Assembly: GCA_018242505.1 (NCBI GenBank)
Contig: JAFEBU010000029.1
Coordinates: 1-57,973, forward strand
Source: Pseudomonadota bacterium
Lineage (GTDB): Bacteria > Pseudomonadota > Alphaproteobacteria > Reyranellales > Reyranellaceae
DNA: 57,973 nucleotides
Reading direction: 5' to 3'
The translations under genes were made by a program, and so were the position numbers. Positions 43,151-51,959 of the stretch are shown piece by piece. The stretch's first letter is position 1. Each line of letters opens with the position of its first letter. The notes below the pieces were generated by a model, which worked only from the letters and a program-made list of their open reading frames with translations, ran no database searches and was not told where the DNA came from.

Positions 43151-43701
43151 ACCGAAGCTCCCAGGATGATGCTCGCGATGATTGCCCGTCCGCTCCTGGA
43201 CGCGAGGATCGTCGGCTTGTCGACATCGATCCGCAAGGCGTGACGGGCGGGCAACCGGTGGAGCTTGCCGTCAACGTCGAGGATCGTCGGCCCTTCCGCA
43301 CAGTAGGCGATATGGATGCCCGGTTCGACGGTGCCGCGCTCGCCGGCATCGAGCGTATCGAGATCGATCTTCATCTTGGCACGGCTGCCGATCAGGTTGA
43401 CCACCTCGACCGGGCCGCCTTCGAGCCGGCTGACGATCGGTGTCTCGCCCGCGAACCGGACTGGCCGGAAGGGCGTACGGACATCGATCTCGCCGTCGGG
43501 CGTCTCGAGCACGAGACCCTTGCCGGCGACCAGCATCTGCATCCGATCGAAGCCCGAATAATCGGAAAAGGGGCCGCTTTCGACGATGGGCGTTCGGCCG
43601 AAGCGCCAGAGATCGTCGTCGTTGGCGATATCTACGGTCGTCCCGCCGCCATTCTTCCAGGGGGTTCGGCGGTACTGCGAGGGTTCGATCAGCGTGAACA
43701 T
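43147..43701 (-). CDS. HutD/Ves family protein
   Basis: A 184-residue cupin-like protein of the HutD/Ves group. The opening FTLIEPSQYRRTPWKNGGGTTVDIAND is the family signature. FGRTPIVESGPFSDYSGFDRMQMLVAGKGLVLET and RPVRFAGETPIVSRLEGGPVEVVNLIG follow, matching the usual two-barrel order. HutD is found with histidine-degradation genes but its role is unclear; no hut enzymes are here. The start is at 43701 although the frame is open well upstream, because family sequence begins at this Met. It is coupled with the ModA-like gene (ATGA) and follows the CoA-transferase by 5 nt. Confidence 0.88.
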   Translation of the reverse strand: MFTLIEPSQYRRTPWKNGGGTTVDIANDDDLWRFGRTPIVESGPFSDYSGFDRMQMLVAGKGLVLETPDGEIDVRTPFRPVRFAGETPIVSRLEGGPVEVVNLIGSRAKMKIDLDTLDAGERGTVEPGIHIAYCAEGPTILDVDGKLHRLPARHALRIDVDKPTILASRSGRAIIASIILGASV

Positions 43702-43706
43702 GGGCG

Positions 43707-44891
43707 TCAGGCTGCGGCAACGATGCCTTGCCCAAGCAAGGCTGAGATCTCGGCCTCGGCGTAGCCGTGCTCGGCGAGGAGAGCACGAGTATGTTGGCCG
43801 GGCACGGGTGCCGTGCCGCGCGGTGTGCCGTTCTCCTGGCGCGGCATGCCGGGCAGCGCCGGTACCGGCACGGCGGTGCTGAGCCCCGCCTGGTCCAGCC
43901 ATTGAATCAAACCAGTCTCCTTGACATGCGGTTGCGTAATGAAGTCGGCGTAGCTGTTCAGCCGCTCGTGCATCAGGCGCGCGCGCGTCAGCCGCTCGCT
44001 CCAGACCGTCCAGGGGTGGCGCGCAAAAGCCGGCCTCAGGATCGCATAGAGCGCCTCGCTGTTGGCGAGCCGCGCGGCAGCGTCGGCGAAGCGTGGCTCG
44101 TTGGCGAGCGTCGGCATTTCCATCGCGGTGCAAAGGTCGCGCCAGTCACGATCGTTGATGGCGACCACCGAGATCCAGCCGTCGGCGATCTGGAACACGC
44201 CGCCGGGTGCGCCGCCCGGCTTCATGGTGCCTCCCTCGAGATGGCAGGCCATGAGCCGGATCGACTGCAACGCCGCTGACGACTGCATCAGGCTGACCTC
44301 GATATAGCGGCCGCGCGGTTCGTCCCGCCGCGCATAGAGTGCGGCGGACAATGCCTGGAAGGCATAGAGCGCCGTCGACATGTCGACCACGATCACCGGA
44401 ACGCGATGGGGAATGCCGTCCTCGCCGCGATTCTCGATCATCAGGCCGGTATAGGCCTGCAGCACCGGATCCATCGCCGGCCGTTCGGCGAGCGGCCCGG
44501 TCTGGCCGAAGCCGGAGATCGAAAGATAGAGCAGGCGCAGTTCGCGGCGGGCGACGGAGTCGTAGTCGAAGCCCAGGCGCTGGATCACGCCGGGCCTGAA
44601 GCCTTCGAGGAACACGTCGGCACCGTCCAGGAGGCGCCAGACGACCTGCTTGCCGGCCTCGGTCTTGAGATCGACCGCGATGCTGCGTTTGCCGAGATTG
44701 CCGATGATCGAGAAAGCTGTATGGCTGCCATAGCGTGTGCCCAGCGTGCGCGCCCAATCGCCGTCGCCCAGACTCTCGACCTTGATCACGTCGGCGCCAT
44801 GCTGGGCCAGCAGCATGGCGCAATAGGGGCCGGCAATGCCCTGGCTGAGATCGACGACCTTCAACCCGGCGAAGGGCACGGCGTAGCTCAT
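43707..44891 (-). CDS. CaiB/BaiF-type (family III) CoA-transferase
   Basis: A 394-residue enzyme that moves CoA between acyl-CoA and a carboxylic acid. The opening FAGLKVVDLSQGIAGPYCAMLLAQHGADVIKVE is diagnostic, followed by NLGKRSIAVDLKTEAGK and LEGFRPGVIQRLGFDYDSV. The catalytic Asp lies in ERPAMDPVLQAYTGLM (about residue 150). Substrate unknown; likely a branched or aromatic acid. It heads the unit CoA-transferase, HutD-like, ModA-like and is divergent from the second enolase-superfamily gene, 98 nt away. Confidence 0.94.
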   Translation of the reverse strand: MSYAVPFAGLKVVDLSQGIAGPYCAMLLAQHGADVIKVESLGDGDWARTLGTRYGSHTAFSIIGNLGKRSIAVDLKTEAGKQVVWRLLDGADVFLEGFRPGVIQRLGFDYDSVARRELRLLYLSISGFGQTGPLAERPAMDPVLQAYTGLMIENRGEDGIPHRVPVIVVDMSTALYAFQALSAALYARRDEPRGRYIEVSLMQSSAALQSIRLMACHLEGGTMKPGGAPGGVFQIADGWISVVAINDRDWRDLCTAMEMPTLANEPRFADAAARLANSEALYAILRPAFARHPWTVWSERLTRARLMHERLNSYADFITQPHVKETGLIQWLDQAGLSTAVPVPALPGMPRQENGTPRGTAPVPGQHTRALLAEHGYAEAEISALLGQGIVAAA

Positions 44892-44989
44892 GCGTCCCCC
44901 GCCGGTGTCATGTTTTGCAAACCCTTCATGAACGGTTGCCTCCGGTCGATCTTGGGGACCACCATAGCGCGGGACTTGCAGGAGCTGCC

Positions 44990-46126
44990 ATGCCGACCAT
45001 CCGGCGTCTTTCGTTCATCGGTCTTGAATATGCGTTTGCGCCGGAAAAGGCCTACGGCATGTCGCGCGGCGGTGGCTTCCGCCGGCAGGGAGGGCTGGTC
45101 GAGGTCGAGACCGATACCGGGGTGAAGGGGGTCGGCGAGGCTTTCGGCAATCCCTTCGTCACGCGGGAATATTTCCGCATGGTCGAGCCGTTCTTCCCGG
45201 GCAGGAGCGTGTTCGATTTCGAGCATATCGAGGCGCGAATCCGCAATTCGATGTACCATCTCGGGGTCGGCAACCAGCTCACCGCCTGTCTGGCCGGCAT
45301 CAATGTGGCCCTGTTCGACGCCATCGGGCGCGGCTTCGGTGTGCGTATCTGCGACCTGATCGGCGGCTGTCGCACCACGCGCATTCCCGCCTATGCCTCG
45401 ACCGGGTTCTTCTCCGACGATCCGGCGCGGCAGCTTTCCCACATGCTGGCCGAGGCAGCGGGACATCCTTATGCCGGCGCCAAGATCAAGATCGGCCGCG
45501 GACTCAGAAGCGACGTCGAGCGCGTACGCCAGGCGCGCCAGGCGTTGGGGCCCGACAAACGCCTGATGGTCGATATAAACGGCGCCTATACCGTCGACGT
45601 GGCGTTGGAATGTGCGCGGGCCATCCAGCCCTTCGACATCCACTGGATCGAGGAACCGCTGCCGCCAGGGGACGTCAGGGGCTATGCCGAATTGCGTGCC
45701 CGCTCGCCAATTCCGATCGCGGCCGGCGAAGCCCATCATACGATTCGCGATTTCCGTGCGTTGATCGACGGGCGCTGCATCGATATCGTCCAGCCGTCGA
45801 TTCCCGGTGTCGGCGGCCTCACCGAAGCCGGGCGGATCGCAACGCTCGCCGCCGCGGCGAACCTCCGGCTGGCGCCGCATGCCTGGGGCGGAGCGGTAGG
45901 ACTGGCGACGACCTGCCACTTCATTGCCGCACAGCCCGCCGCGCCCCATGTCGACCACCCGCCACATCCGCAGATGCTCGAATACGACATGAGCGCCAAT
46001 GCGCTGCGCACCGAGCTTCTCAGGACCCCTTTGAAGCTCGAGGAAGGACATGTCCTGCTGCCCGAGGGGCCGGGACTCGGCATCGAACTCGACCCTGCGG
46101 CGGTAGAGCGCTATCGGATTTGCTGA
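44990..46126 (+). CDS. Mandelate racemase/muconate lactonizing enzyme family protein (second)
   Basis: A 378-residue enolase-superfamily enzyme, distinct in sequence from the one at 28621-29724. It has Lys-x-Lys at the end of strand 2 (GAKIKIGRG), metal ligands in LMVDINGAYT, HWIEEPLPPG and IAAGEAHH, and a His in LAPHAWGG. This is the full mandelate-racemase subgroup set, suggesting an acid-sugar dehydratase or racemase. AGGAG lies 5 nt upstream of the ATG. It is followed by the Liv-type cluster 81 nt later, and a functional link to the CoA-transferase across the divergent promoter is plausible. Confidence 0.94.
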   Translation: MPTIRRLSFIGLEYAFAPEKAYGMSRGGGFRRQGGLVEVETDTGVKGVGEAFGNPFVTREYFRMVEPFFPGRSVFDFEHIEARIRNSMYHLGVGNQLTACLAGINVALFDAIGRGFGVRICDLIGGCRTTRIPAYASTGFFSDDPARQLSHMLAEAAGHPYAGAKIKIGRGLRSDVERVRQARQALGPDKRLMVDINGAYTVDVALECARAIQPFDIHWIEEPLPPGDVRGYAELRARSPIPIAAGEAHHTIRDFRALIDGRCIDIVQPSIPGVGGLTEAGRIATLAAAANLRLAPHAWGGAVGLATTCHFIAAQPAAPHVDHPPHPQMLEYDMSANALRTELLRTPLKLEEGHVLLPEGPGLGIELDPAAVERYRIC

Positions 46127-46207
46127 CCGCCGGTTTGCTAAACTAAAGTGGGCCGTGTCAACATCGCGTTCTGCGGCGTGGGACGCGCGTCGCTGTTTGG
46201 GGGCCTC

Positions 46208-47470
46208 ATGACCAAGATTGTTCGCCGGGCATTTGTTGCCGGCGCTGTTCTTTCCGCTTTTTCGCCAATATCCAGGGCTAACGCCCAGCAAACGGTGAAG
46301 ATCGGCGTCCTCTATCCCTTGAGTGGCAATGCCGCGAGCGCCGGCAACTACTCCAAGATGGCGATCGAGCTTGGTGCGGACCTCGTCAACAAGGGGGATC
46401 CCGAGCTCGCCAAGTTGATGCCGATCGCCAAGGGCGGCGGCCTTTCCGGCCTGAATGGAGCCAAGATCGAGCTGGTCGTTGCCGACAATCAGGGCACCCC
46501 GGCCGCCGGCCAGAACCAGACGCTGCGGCTCATCACCCAGGAGAAGGTGGTGGCCATGGTCGGCGCCTATCAGTCGGGCATCACGCAGACGGCGAGTGCT
46601 GTTGCGGAGAAATACGGCATCCCGTTCGTGGCGCCCGAATCGACGGCCGCCGACCTCACCGAGCGCGGCTTCAAATGGTTCTTCCGCACGACGCCGATCG
46701 CGACCAACTTCGCCAAGGCCTACTCGGATTTCCTCAAGGAGCAGAAGGCCGCCGGCCTGAAGGCCGATTCGATCGCGATCGTCTACGAGAATACCGAGTA
46801 CGGAAAATCGACGTCGACGGCGATCGGTGACCTCTTCGTCAAGGAAGGTCGCAATGTGACGATGAAGGTCCCCTATTCGGCCAACTCCACCGATGTCCAG
46901 CCCCAGGTGCTGCAGCTCAAGGAGAAGAATCCCGACGTGGTCGTGTTCATCTCCTACACGTCTGACGCGATCCTCTATACGAAGACCCTGAAAGCATTGA
47001 ACTGGAAGCCCGAGATCATGATGGCCGATTCCTCGGGCTTCAACGATCAGGCTTATGTCAAGTCGATGGGACACGAAGTCGAAGGCCTGGTCAGCCGGTC
47101 GGCGTTCGCTCCCGGCAAGCCCGGCAGCATCGCCGCCATTTGCGAGGCTCTTTACAAGAAGAAGACCGGTGGTGACGGTCTCGATGACGTCTCATCTCGG
47201 AGCTTCCAGGGCTTCCTGGTGCTGGCCGATGCGATCAACCGTGCCGGTTCGACCGAGCCGGCGAAGATCCAGGCGGCGCTCAAGGCCACGAACATGCCGG
47301 CGGATCAGATGGCCGTGGGCTATAATGGGGTGAAGTTCGACGACAAGGGCCAGAATACGCTGGGGTCGAGCCTGCTCATTCAGATGCGCGACGGCCATTA
47401 CGTTCCGGTGTGGCCGAAGGCCAAGGCGACGGCCAACGTCATCCTGCCCTTCAAGGGCTGGACCAAATAA
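46208..47470 (+). CDS. Branched-chain amino-acid-type ABC substrate-binding protein, paralogue 1
   Basis: A 420-residue periplasmic receptor of the LivJ/family-6 type. The leader KIVRRAFVAGAVLSAFSPISRANAQ holds a twin Arg and a hydrophobic core, cleaved near ANA. The mature protein begins VKIGVLYPLSGNAASAGN and includes NQGTPAAGQNQTLRLITQEKVVAMVGAYQSGIT. It is highly similar to the next two genes but diverges in the mid part (FVAPESTAADLTERG and TTPIATNFAKAYSD). It is first of three tandem receptors ahead of a single permease/ATPase set, presumably giving different ligand range. Confidence 0.95.
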   Translation: MTKIVRRAFVAGAVLSAFSPISRANAQQTVKIGVLYPLSGNAASAGNYSKMAIELGADLVNKGDPELAKLMPIAKGGGLSGLNGAKIELVVADNQGTPAAGQNQTLRLITQEKVVAMVGAYQSGITQTASAVAEKYGIPFVAPESTAADLTERGFKWFFRTTPIATNFAKAYSDFLKEQKAAGLKADSIAIVYENTEYGKSTSTAIGDLFVKEGRNVTMKVPYSANSTDVQPQVLQLKEKNPDVVVFISYTSDAILYTKTLKALNWKPEIMMADSSGFNDQAYVKSMGHEVEGLVSRSAFAPGKPGSIAAICEALYKKKTGGDGLDDVSSRSFQGFLVLADAINRAGSTEPAKIQAALKATNMPADQMAVGYNGVKFDDKGQNTLGSSLLIQMRDGHYVPVWPKAKATANVILPFKGWTK

Positions 47471-47509
47471 CAACAGGGTCGAGGCACCTCACTTCAAGGA
47501 AGGTACATT

Positions 47510-48772
47510 ATGGTCCAACTCTCTCGCCGGGCATTGACGGTCGGCGCGGCCTCGGCAGCGTTCGCGTTTGCAACGGATGTGGCCGCGGAGGAGGTCGTGA
47601 AGATCGGCGTCCTCTATCCTTTGAGCGGCAATGCCGCGAGCGCCGGCAATACGTCCAAGATGGCCGTCGAGCTTGGAGCCGACATCGTCAACAAGGGCGA
47701 TCCCGAGCTTGCCAAGCTGATGCCGATCGCCAGGGGCGGCGGCCTTTCCGGCCTCAAGGGCGCCAAGATCCAGCTCGTCATCGCCGACAATCAGGGCACC
47801 CCGGCCGCCGGCCAGAACCAGACGCTGCGGCTCATCACCCAGGAGAAGGTGGCGGCCATGATCGGTGCCTATCAGTCGGGCATTACGCTGACGGCGAGCG
47901 CCGTGGCCGAAAAATACGGCATTCCCTTCGTCAATCCCGAATCGGTCGCCGCCAATCTGACCGAGCGTGGCTTCAAATGGTTCTTCCGTGTGACGCCGGT
48001 GGCCGCCGACTTCGCCAAGGCCTATTCGGCCTTCCTCAAGGAACAGAAGGCGGCCGGTCGCAAGGTCGATGCAGTCGCGATCGTGCATGAGAACACCGAG
48101 TACGGAAACTCGGTTGCCGGCGTCATCGCCGATGTCTTCGCCAAGGAAGGCCTCAAGGTCATGCAGAACATCGCCTATTCGGCGAATTCCACCGATGTGC
48201 AGCCAGAAGTGCTGCAACTCAAGGAAAAGAACCCGGACGTGGTCCTCTTCATTTCCTACACGTCGGATGCGATCCTCTATACCAAGACGATGAAGGCGCT
48301 CAATTGGAAGCCCGAGATCATGATGGCCGACGCGTCGGGGTTCAACGATCAGGCCTATGTGAAGTCGATGGGACGGGAGGTCGAGGGCCTGATCAGCCGG
48401 TCGGCGTTTGCTCCCGGCAAGCCCGGCAGCATCGCCGCCATTTGCGAGGCCCTTTACAAGAAGAAGAGCGGTGGCGATGGTCTCGATGACGGTTCGGCGC
48501 GCAGTCTGGAGGGCTTTCTGGTGCTGGCCGATGCGATCAACCGGGCCGGCTCGACCGATCCGGCGAAGATCCAGGCGGCGCTCAAGGCCACGAACATGCC
48601 GGCGGATCAGATGGTTGCAGGCTACAATGGGGTGAAATTCGACGCCAAGGGCCAGAATACGCTGGGGTCGAGCCTGATCATTCAAATGCGCAATGGTGAC
48701 TACGTTCCGGTGTGGCCGAAGGCCAAGGCCACAGCCGATCTCGTTCTGCCTTTCAAGGGCTGGACCAAATAA
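47510..48772 (+). CDS. Branched-chain amino-acid-type ABC substrate-binding protein, paralogue 2
   Basis: A 420-residue receptor, 39 nt after paralogue 1. The leader RRALTVGAASAAFAFATDVAAEE has a twin Arg like paralogue 3, so Tat or Sec export is possible. The middle (IGAYQSGITLTASAVAEKYGIPFVNPESVAAN) is shared with paralogue 3. The C-terminal half (EIMMADASGFNDQAYVKSMG and APGKPGSIAAICEALYKKK) follows paralogue 1. AAGGA precedes the ATG. The mosaic similarity suggests recombination among the three. Confidence 0.95.
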   Translation: MVQLSRRALTVGAASAAFAFATDVAAEEVVKIGVLYPLSGNAASAGNTSKMAVELGADIVNKGDPELAKLMPIARGGGLSGLKGAKIQLVIADNQGTPAAGQNQTLRLITQEKVAAMIGAYQSGITLTASAVAEKYGIPFVNPESVAANLTERGFKWFFRVTPVAADFAKAYSAFLKEQKAAGRKVDAVAIVHENTEYGNSVAGVIADVFAKEGLKVMQNIAYSANSTDVQPEVLQLKEKNPDVVLFISYTSDAILYTKTMKALNWKPEIMMADASGFNDQAYVKSMGREVEGLISRSAFAPGKPGSIAAICEALYKKKSGGDGLDDGSARSLEGFLVLADAINRAGSTDPAKIQAALKATNMPADQMVAGYNGVKFDAKGQNTLGSSLIIQMRNGDYVPVWPKAKATADLVLPFKGWTK

Positions 48773-48810
48773 CGACAAGATAGAGCAAGCAATTCTTAGG
48801 GAGCGACGTC

Positions 48811-50067
48811 ATGGTTGAACTTTCACGCCGGGCATTGACGGTCGGCGCGGCCTCGGCAGCGTTTGCGTTCGCGACGGACGCAAACGCCGAAGGGGTCGTG
48901 AAGATCGGTGCGATCTATCCGCTGAGCGGCAACTCCGCGAGCGCGGGCAACTACGAGAAGATGGCGATCGAACTGGGCGCAGATCTCGTCAACAAGGGCG
49001 ATCCCGAACTCGCCAAGGTCCTGCCGCTCGCCAAGGGCGGCGGCCTTTCTGGCCTCAAGGGCGCCAAGATCCAGATGGTTTTTGCCGACAACCAGGGCAC
49101 GCCGGCCGCCGGCCAGAACCAGACGCTGCGGCTCATCACCGAGGAGAAGGTGGTGGCGATGATCGGTGCCTATCAGTCGGGCATCACGCTGACGGCGAGC
49201 GCCGTGGCCGAAAAATACGGCATTCCCTTCGTCAATCCGGAGTCAGTGGCGGCCAACCTGACCGAACGCGGTTTCAAGTGGTTCTTTCGTGTGACGCCGG
49301 TGGCCGCCGACTTCGCCAAGGCCTATTCGGCCTTCCTCAAGGAACAGAAGGCGGCCGGTCGCAAGGTCGATTCGATCGCCCTGGTGCACGAGAACACCGA
49401 GTACGGCAACTCGGTCGCTAGCGTCATCGCCGACGTCTTCGCCAAGGACAAGCTCAACGTCAGCATGAAGGTCGCCTATTCGGCGAACTCGACGGACGTG
49501 CAGCCGCAGGTGCTGCAGCTCAAGGAGAAGAATCCGGATGCGGCCATCTTCGTCTCCTACACGTCGGATGCCATCCTCTATGCCAAGACGATGAAGGAGC
49601 AGAACTGGAAGCCCGCGATCCTGATCGCCGATGACGGCGGCTTCAACGATCCGGCGTTCGTGAAGGCGATGGGTTCGGTGACCGAGGGGCTGATCAGCCG
49701 TTCGGTCTTCGCCCCGGGCAAACCGGGTTCCGTCGCCGCGATTTGCGATGCGCTTTACAAGAAGAAGACGGGTGGCGACGGGCTCGACGACGTGTCGGCA
49801 CGGGCCTTGCAAGGTTTTCTCGTCCTGGCCGATGCGATCAACCGGGCCGGCTCGACCGAGCCGGCAAAGATTCAGGCGGCGCTTCGCGCCACGGATATCA
49901 AGCCGGAACAGCTCGTCGCGGGCTATGACGGCGTGAAGTTCGATGACAAGGGACAGAACATCCTGGCCTCGACACTGATCACGCAGCTCCGCAATAGCCA
50001 GTACGTCTCGGTCTGGCCGAAATCGCGGGCGACCAGCGAACTGATCTTGCCCTACAAGGGCTGGTAA
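48811..50067 (+). CDS. Branched-chain amino-acid-type ABC substrate-binding protein, paralogue 3
   Basis: A 418-residue receptor, 38 nt after paralogue 2. The leader RRALTVGAASAAFAFATDANAEG is nearly that of paralogue 2. The mature part begins VKIGAIYPLSGNSASAGNYEKMAIELG. Its C-terminal half differs most from the others (AILIADDGGFNDPAFVKAMGSVTEGLISRSVFAP), which is part of the ligand-binding lobe, so specificity may have shifted. GGGAGCGA lies just before the ATG. It is followed by livH after 27 nt. Confidence 0.95.
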   Translation: MVELSRRALTVGAASAAFAFATDANAEGVVKIGAIYPLSGNSASAGNYEKMAIELGADLVNKGDPELAKVLPLAKGGGLSGLKGAKIQMVFADNQGTPAAGQNQTLRLITEEKVVAMIGAYQSGITLTASAVAEKYGIPFVNPESVAANLTERGFKWFFRVTPVAADFAKAYSAFLKEQKAAGRKVDSIALVHENTEYGNSVASVIADVFAKDKLNVSMKVAYSANSTDVQPQVLQLKEKNPDAAIFVSYTSDAILYAKTMKEQNWKPAILIADDGGFNDPAFVKAMGSVTEGLISRSVFAPGKPGSVAAICDALYKKKTGGDGLDDVSARALQGFLVLADAINRAGSTEPAKIQAALRATDIKPEQLVAGYDGVKFDDKGQNILASTLITQLRNSQYVSVWPKSRATSELILPYKGW

Positions 50068-50094
50068 TCCAACCAACGGCATAGGCGAGATTGC

Positions 50095-50961
50095 ATGACG
50101 ACAACGCTTCTGTTGCAGGTCGTGGTGAGCGGCCTGCTGCTGGGTGCCGTCTACGCGCTCTTTTCATCCGGCCTCAGTCTGATCTGGGGCATGATGAACG
50201 TCGTGAATTTCGCTCACGGCGAGTTCGTGATGCTGGGCATGTACACTGCTGTCGTCGTGTGGACGGCGATGGGCGGCGGCCCCTGGGCGTCGGTGCCGAT
50301 CGCCGCCATCCTGATCGGGACGCTCGGCGTGCTGGCCTATTTCCTGCTCGTCCGCCACATCATGCGTGGACCGATGCTGGCGCAGATCCTGGGCACGTTC
50401 GGACTGGCGCTGTTCCTGCGCTATGGCGCCCTGTGGGTCTTCGGCGCCAACTTCAAGACGCTGCCCGACGATCTCGTCGGTCACTCTTTCATCCTGGGCG
50501 GTATCCGCTTCGAGGGATCGCGCGTGCTCGCGGGCGCGGTCGGCTTCATCGTCACCGTGCTGCTGCACTTACTGTTGACGCGCACTTCGGTCGGCAGCCG
50601 GATGCTGGCAGTGTCGGAGGATGCGACGGCTGCGCAGCTCATGGGGATCAGGCCGCAGCGCATGCAGGCGCTCGCCTGGGCACTCGCCGGCGCAGCGACC
50701 GGTATCGCGGGGGCGTTGGTCGCCACCTTCTTCTACACCTCGCCGACGGTCGGCGAGACGCTCGCCATCGTGGCCTTCGTCACCGTGGCGCTCGGCGGGT
50801 TCGGCAGCGTGCTGGGTGCGCTGGTTGCCGGCCTGCTGATCGGCGTGGTCGAATCGCTTTCGGCCTTCCTGATCGGTCCCGTATACAAGGATGTGATCGT
50901 CTATGCCGTCTTCGTGCTGGTGCTGTGGTTCCGGCCGCAAGGCCTGATGGGTACGACATGA
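50095..50961 (+). CDS. livH: Branched-chain amino-acid-type ABC transporter permease (LivH-like)
   Basis: A 288-residue inner-membrane permease with about eight hydrophobic segments. It has the LivH marker GAVYALFSSGLSLIWGMMNVVNFAHGEFVMLGMY near residues 18-51, then GVRLLAVSEDATAAQLMGI-like sequence and GALVAGLLIGVVESL. It starts after the third receptor and overlaps livM as ATGATGA. Its substrate follows from the receptors, which are amino-acid-type by family. Confidence 0.96.
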   Translation: MTTTLLLQVVVSGLLLGAVYALFSSGLSLIWGMMNVVNFAHGEFVMLGMYTAVVVWTAMGGGPWASVPIAAILIGTLGVLAYFLLVRHIMRGPMLAQILGTFGLALFLRYGALWVFGANFKTLPDDLVGHSFILGGIRFEGSRVLAGAVGFIVTVLLHLLLTRTSVGSRMLAVSEDATAAQLMGIRPQRMQALAWALAGAATGIAGALVATFFYTSPTVGETLAIVAFVTVALGGFGSVLGALVAGLLIGVVESLSAFLIGPVYKDVIVYAVFVLVLWFRPQGLMGTT

Positions 50962-51959
50962 TGACGTCACGCCGCCTGCTCCAGCTCGCCGTCATCGTCG
51001 TGGCGCTGGCCTATCCGATCGTGACGAGCGGCTCGCCGGTCTGGCAGCGGCTGGGGGCGTTGGTGTTGCTGGCTGCCATCAGCGCCTCGGCCTGGAACAT
51101 CGTCGGCGGCTATGCCGGCCAGGTGTCGGTGGGGCACGCGGTGTTCTTCGGCATCGGCGCCTATGCCGCCGTGGTGGCTTTCGTCCATCTCGATCTGCCG
51201 CCGATCCTGGGGGCGCCGATCGGCATGCTGCTGAGTGTGGCCGTTGCGGTCGTGGTCGGCGTCCCGACGCTTCGATTGTCGGGCCACTATTTCAGCATGG
51301 CGACCATTGCCGTCGGCGAACTGGTGCGCGTGCTGAGCTCGACCAGCGACTGGCTGGGCGGCGCCCAGGGGCTTGGCGGTCCCGCCATGCCGCGGACGGT
51401 GTTCGATCTCTCCTTCGTCTCGGCGATGCCCTACTACTACATCTTCCTCGCCGTTCTCACGGGACTGTTGGGACTCACCTGGTGGATCGAACGCAGCCGC
51501 ATGGGGTTCTACCTGCGCGCCATCAAGGACAGCGAACGGGCGGCACGGTCGCTCGGCGTGTCGGCCGGCCGCTACAAGCTCCATGCCTACATGCTGAGTG
51601 CAGCCTTCACCTCGCTGGCAGGCTCGCTCTATCTCTGCATGTTCGGCTTCATCGATCCCGAATCGGGTTTCGGCATTCTGCTGTCGGTCAAGATGGTGGT
51701 GATGGCGGCGCTAGGCGGCGCGGGCCAGCTCTTCGGCCCGCTGATCGGCGCCCTGATCCTGGTGCCGCTGGAGGAGCTCTCCAACAGCCTGCTGGGCGGC
51801 CAGGGCGCCGGCATCACCTTCGTGGTCTATGGCGCCATCATCGTGATTATCGCGCGTTTCCTGCCAAGTGGCCTCCTGTCGCTGCTGGAGCGACGGCCGC
51901 ACCCCGGGACGAAGGCAGCCCCTGCCAACCCGAACCCCGCGAGCGGCCATGCTGATTGA
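50958..51959 (+). CDS. livM: Branched-chain amino-acid-type ABC transporter permease (LivM-like)
   Basis: A 333-residue inner-membrane permease, the second half of the channel. Characteristic sequence is ASAWNIVGGYAGQVSVGHAVFFGIGAYAAVV (about 35-65) and LSGHYFSMATIAVGELVRVLSS. A conserved basic loop is DSERAARSLGVSAGRYKLHAYMLSAAFTSLAGSLY. The start ATG overlaps the livH stop. A cytoplasmic tail follows the last helix, and the stop overlaps the livG start by 11 nt. Confidence 0.96.
   Translation: MMTSRRLLQLAVIVVALAYPIVTSGSPVWQRLGALVLLAAISASAWNIVGGYAGQVSVGHAVFFGIGAYAAVVAFVHLDLPPILGAPIGMLLSVAVAVVVGVPTLRLSGHYFSMATIAVGELVRVLSSTSDWLGGAQGLGGPAMPRTVFDLSFVSAMPYYYIFLAVLTGLLGLTWWIERSRMGFYLRAIKDSERAARSLGVSAGRYKLHAYMLSAAFTSLAGSLYLCMFGFIDPESGFGILLSVKMVVMAALGGAGQLFGPLIGALILVPLEELSNSLLGGQGAGITFVVYGAIIVIIARFLPSGLLSLLERRPHPGTKAAPANPNPASGHAD

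Noticed and set aside
44888..47074. A 728-codon open frame on the minus strand
   Set aside because: It lies antisense to the enolase-superfamily enzyme and the first LivJ-type receptor, whose sequences are clearly conserved. Its translation is His/Arg/Asp-rich without domains, as usual for antisense frames in GC-rich DNA.
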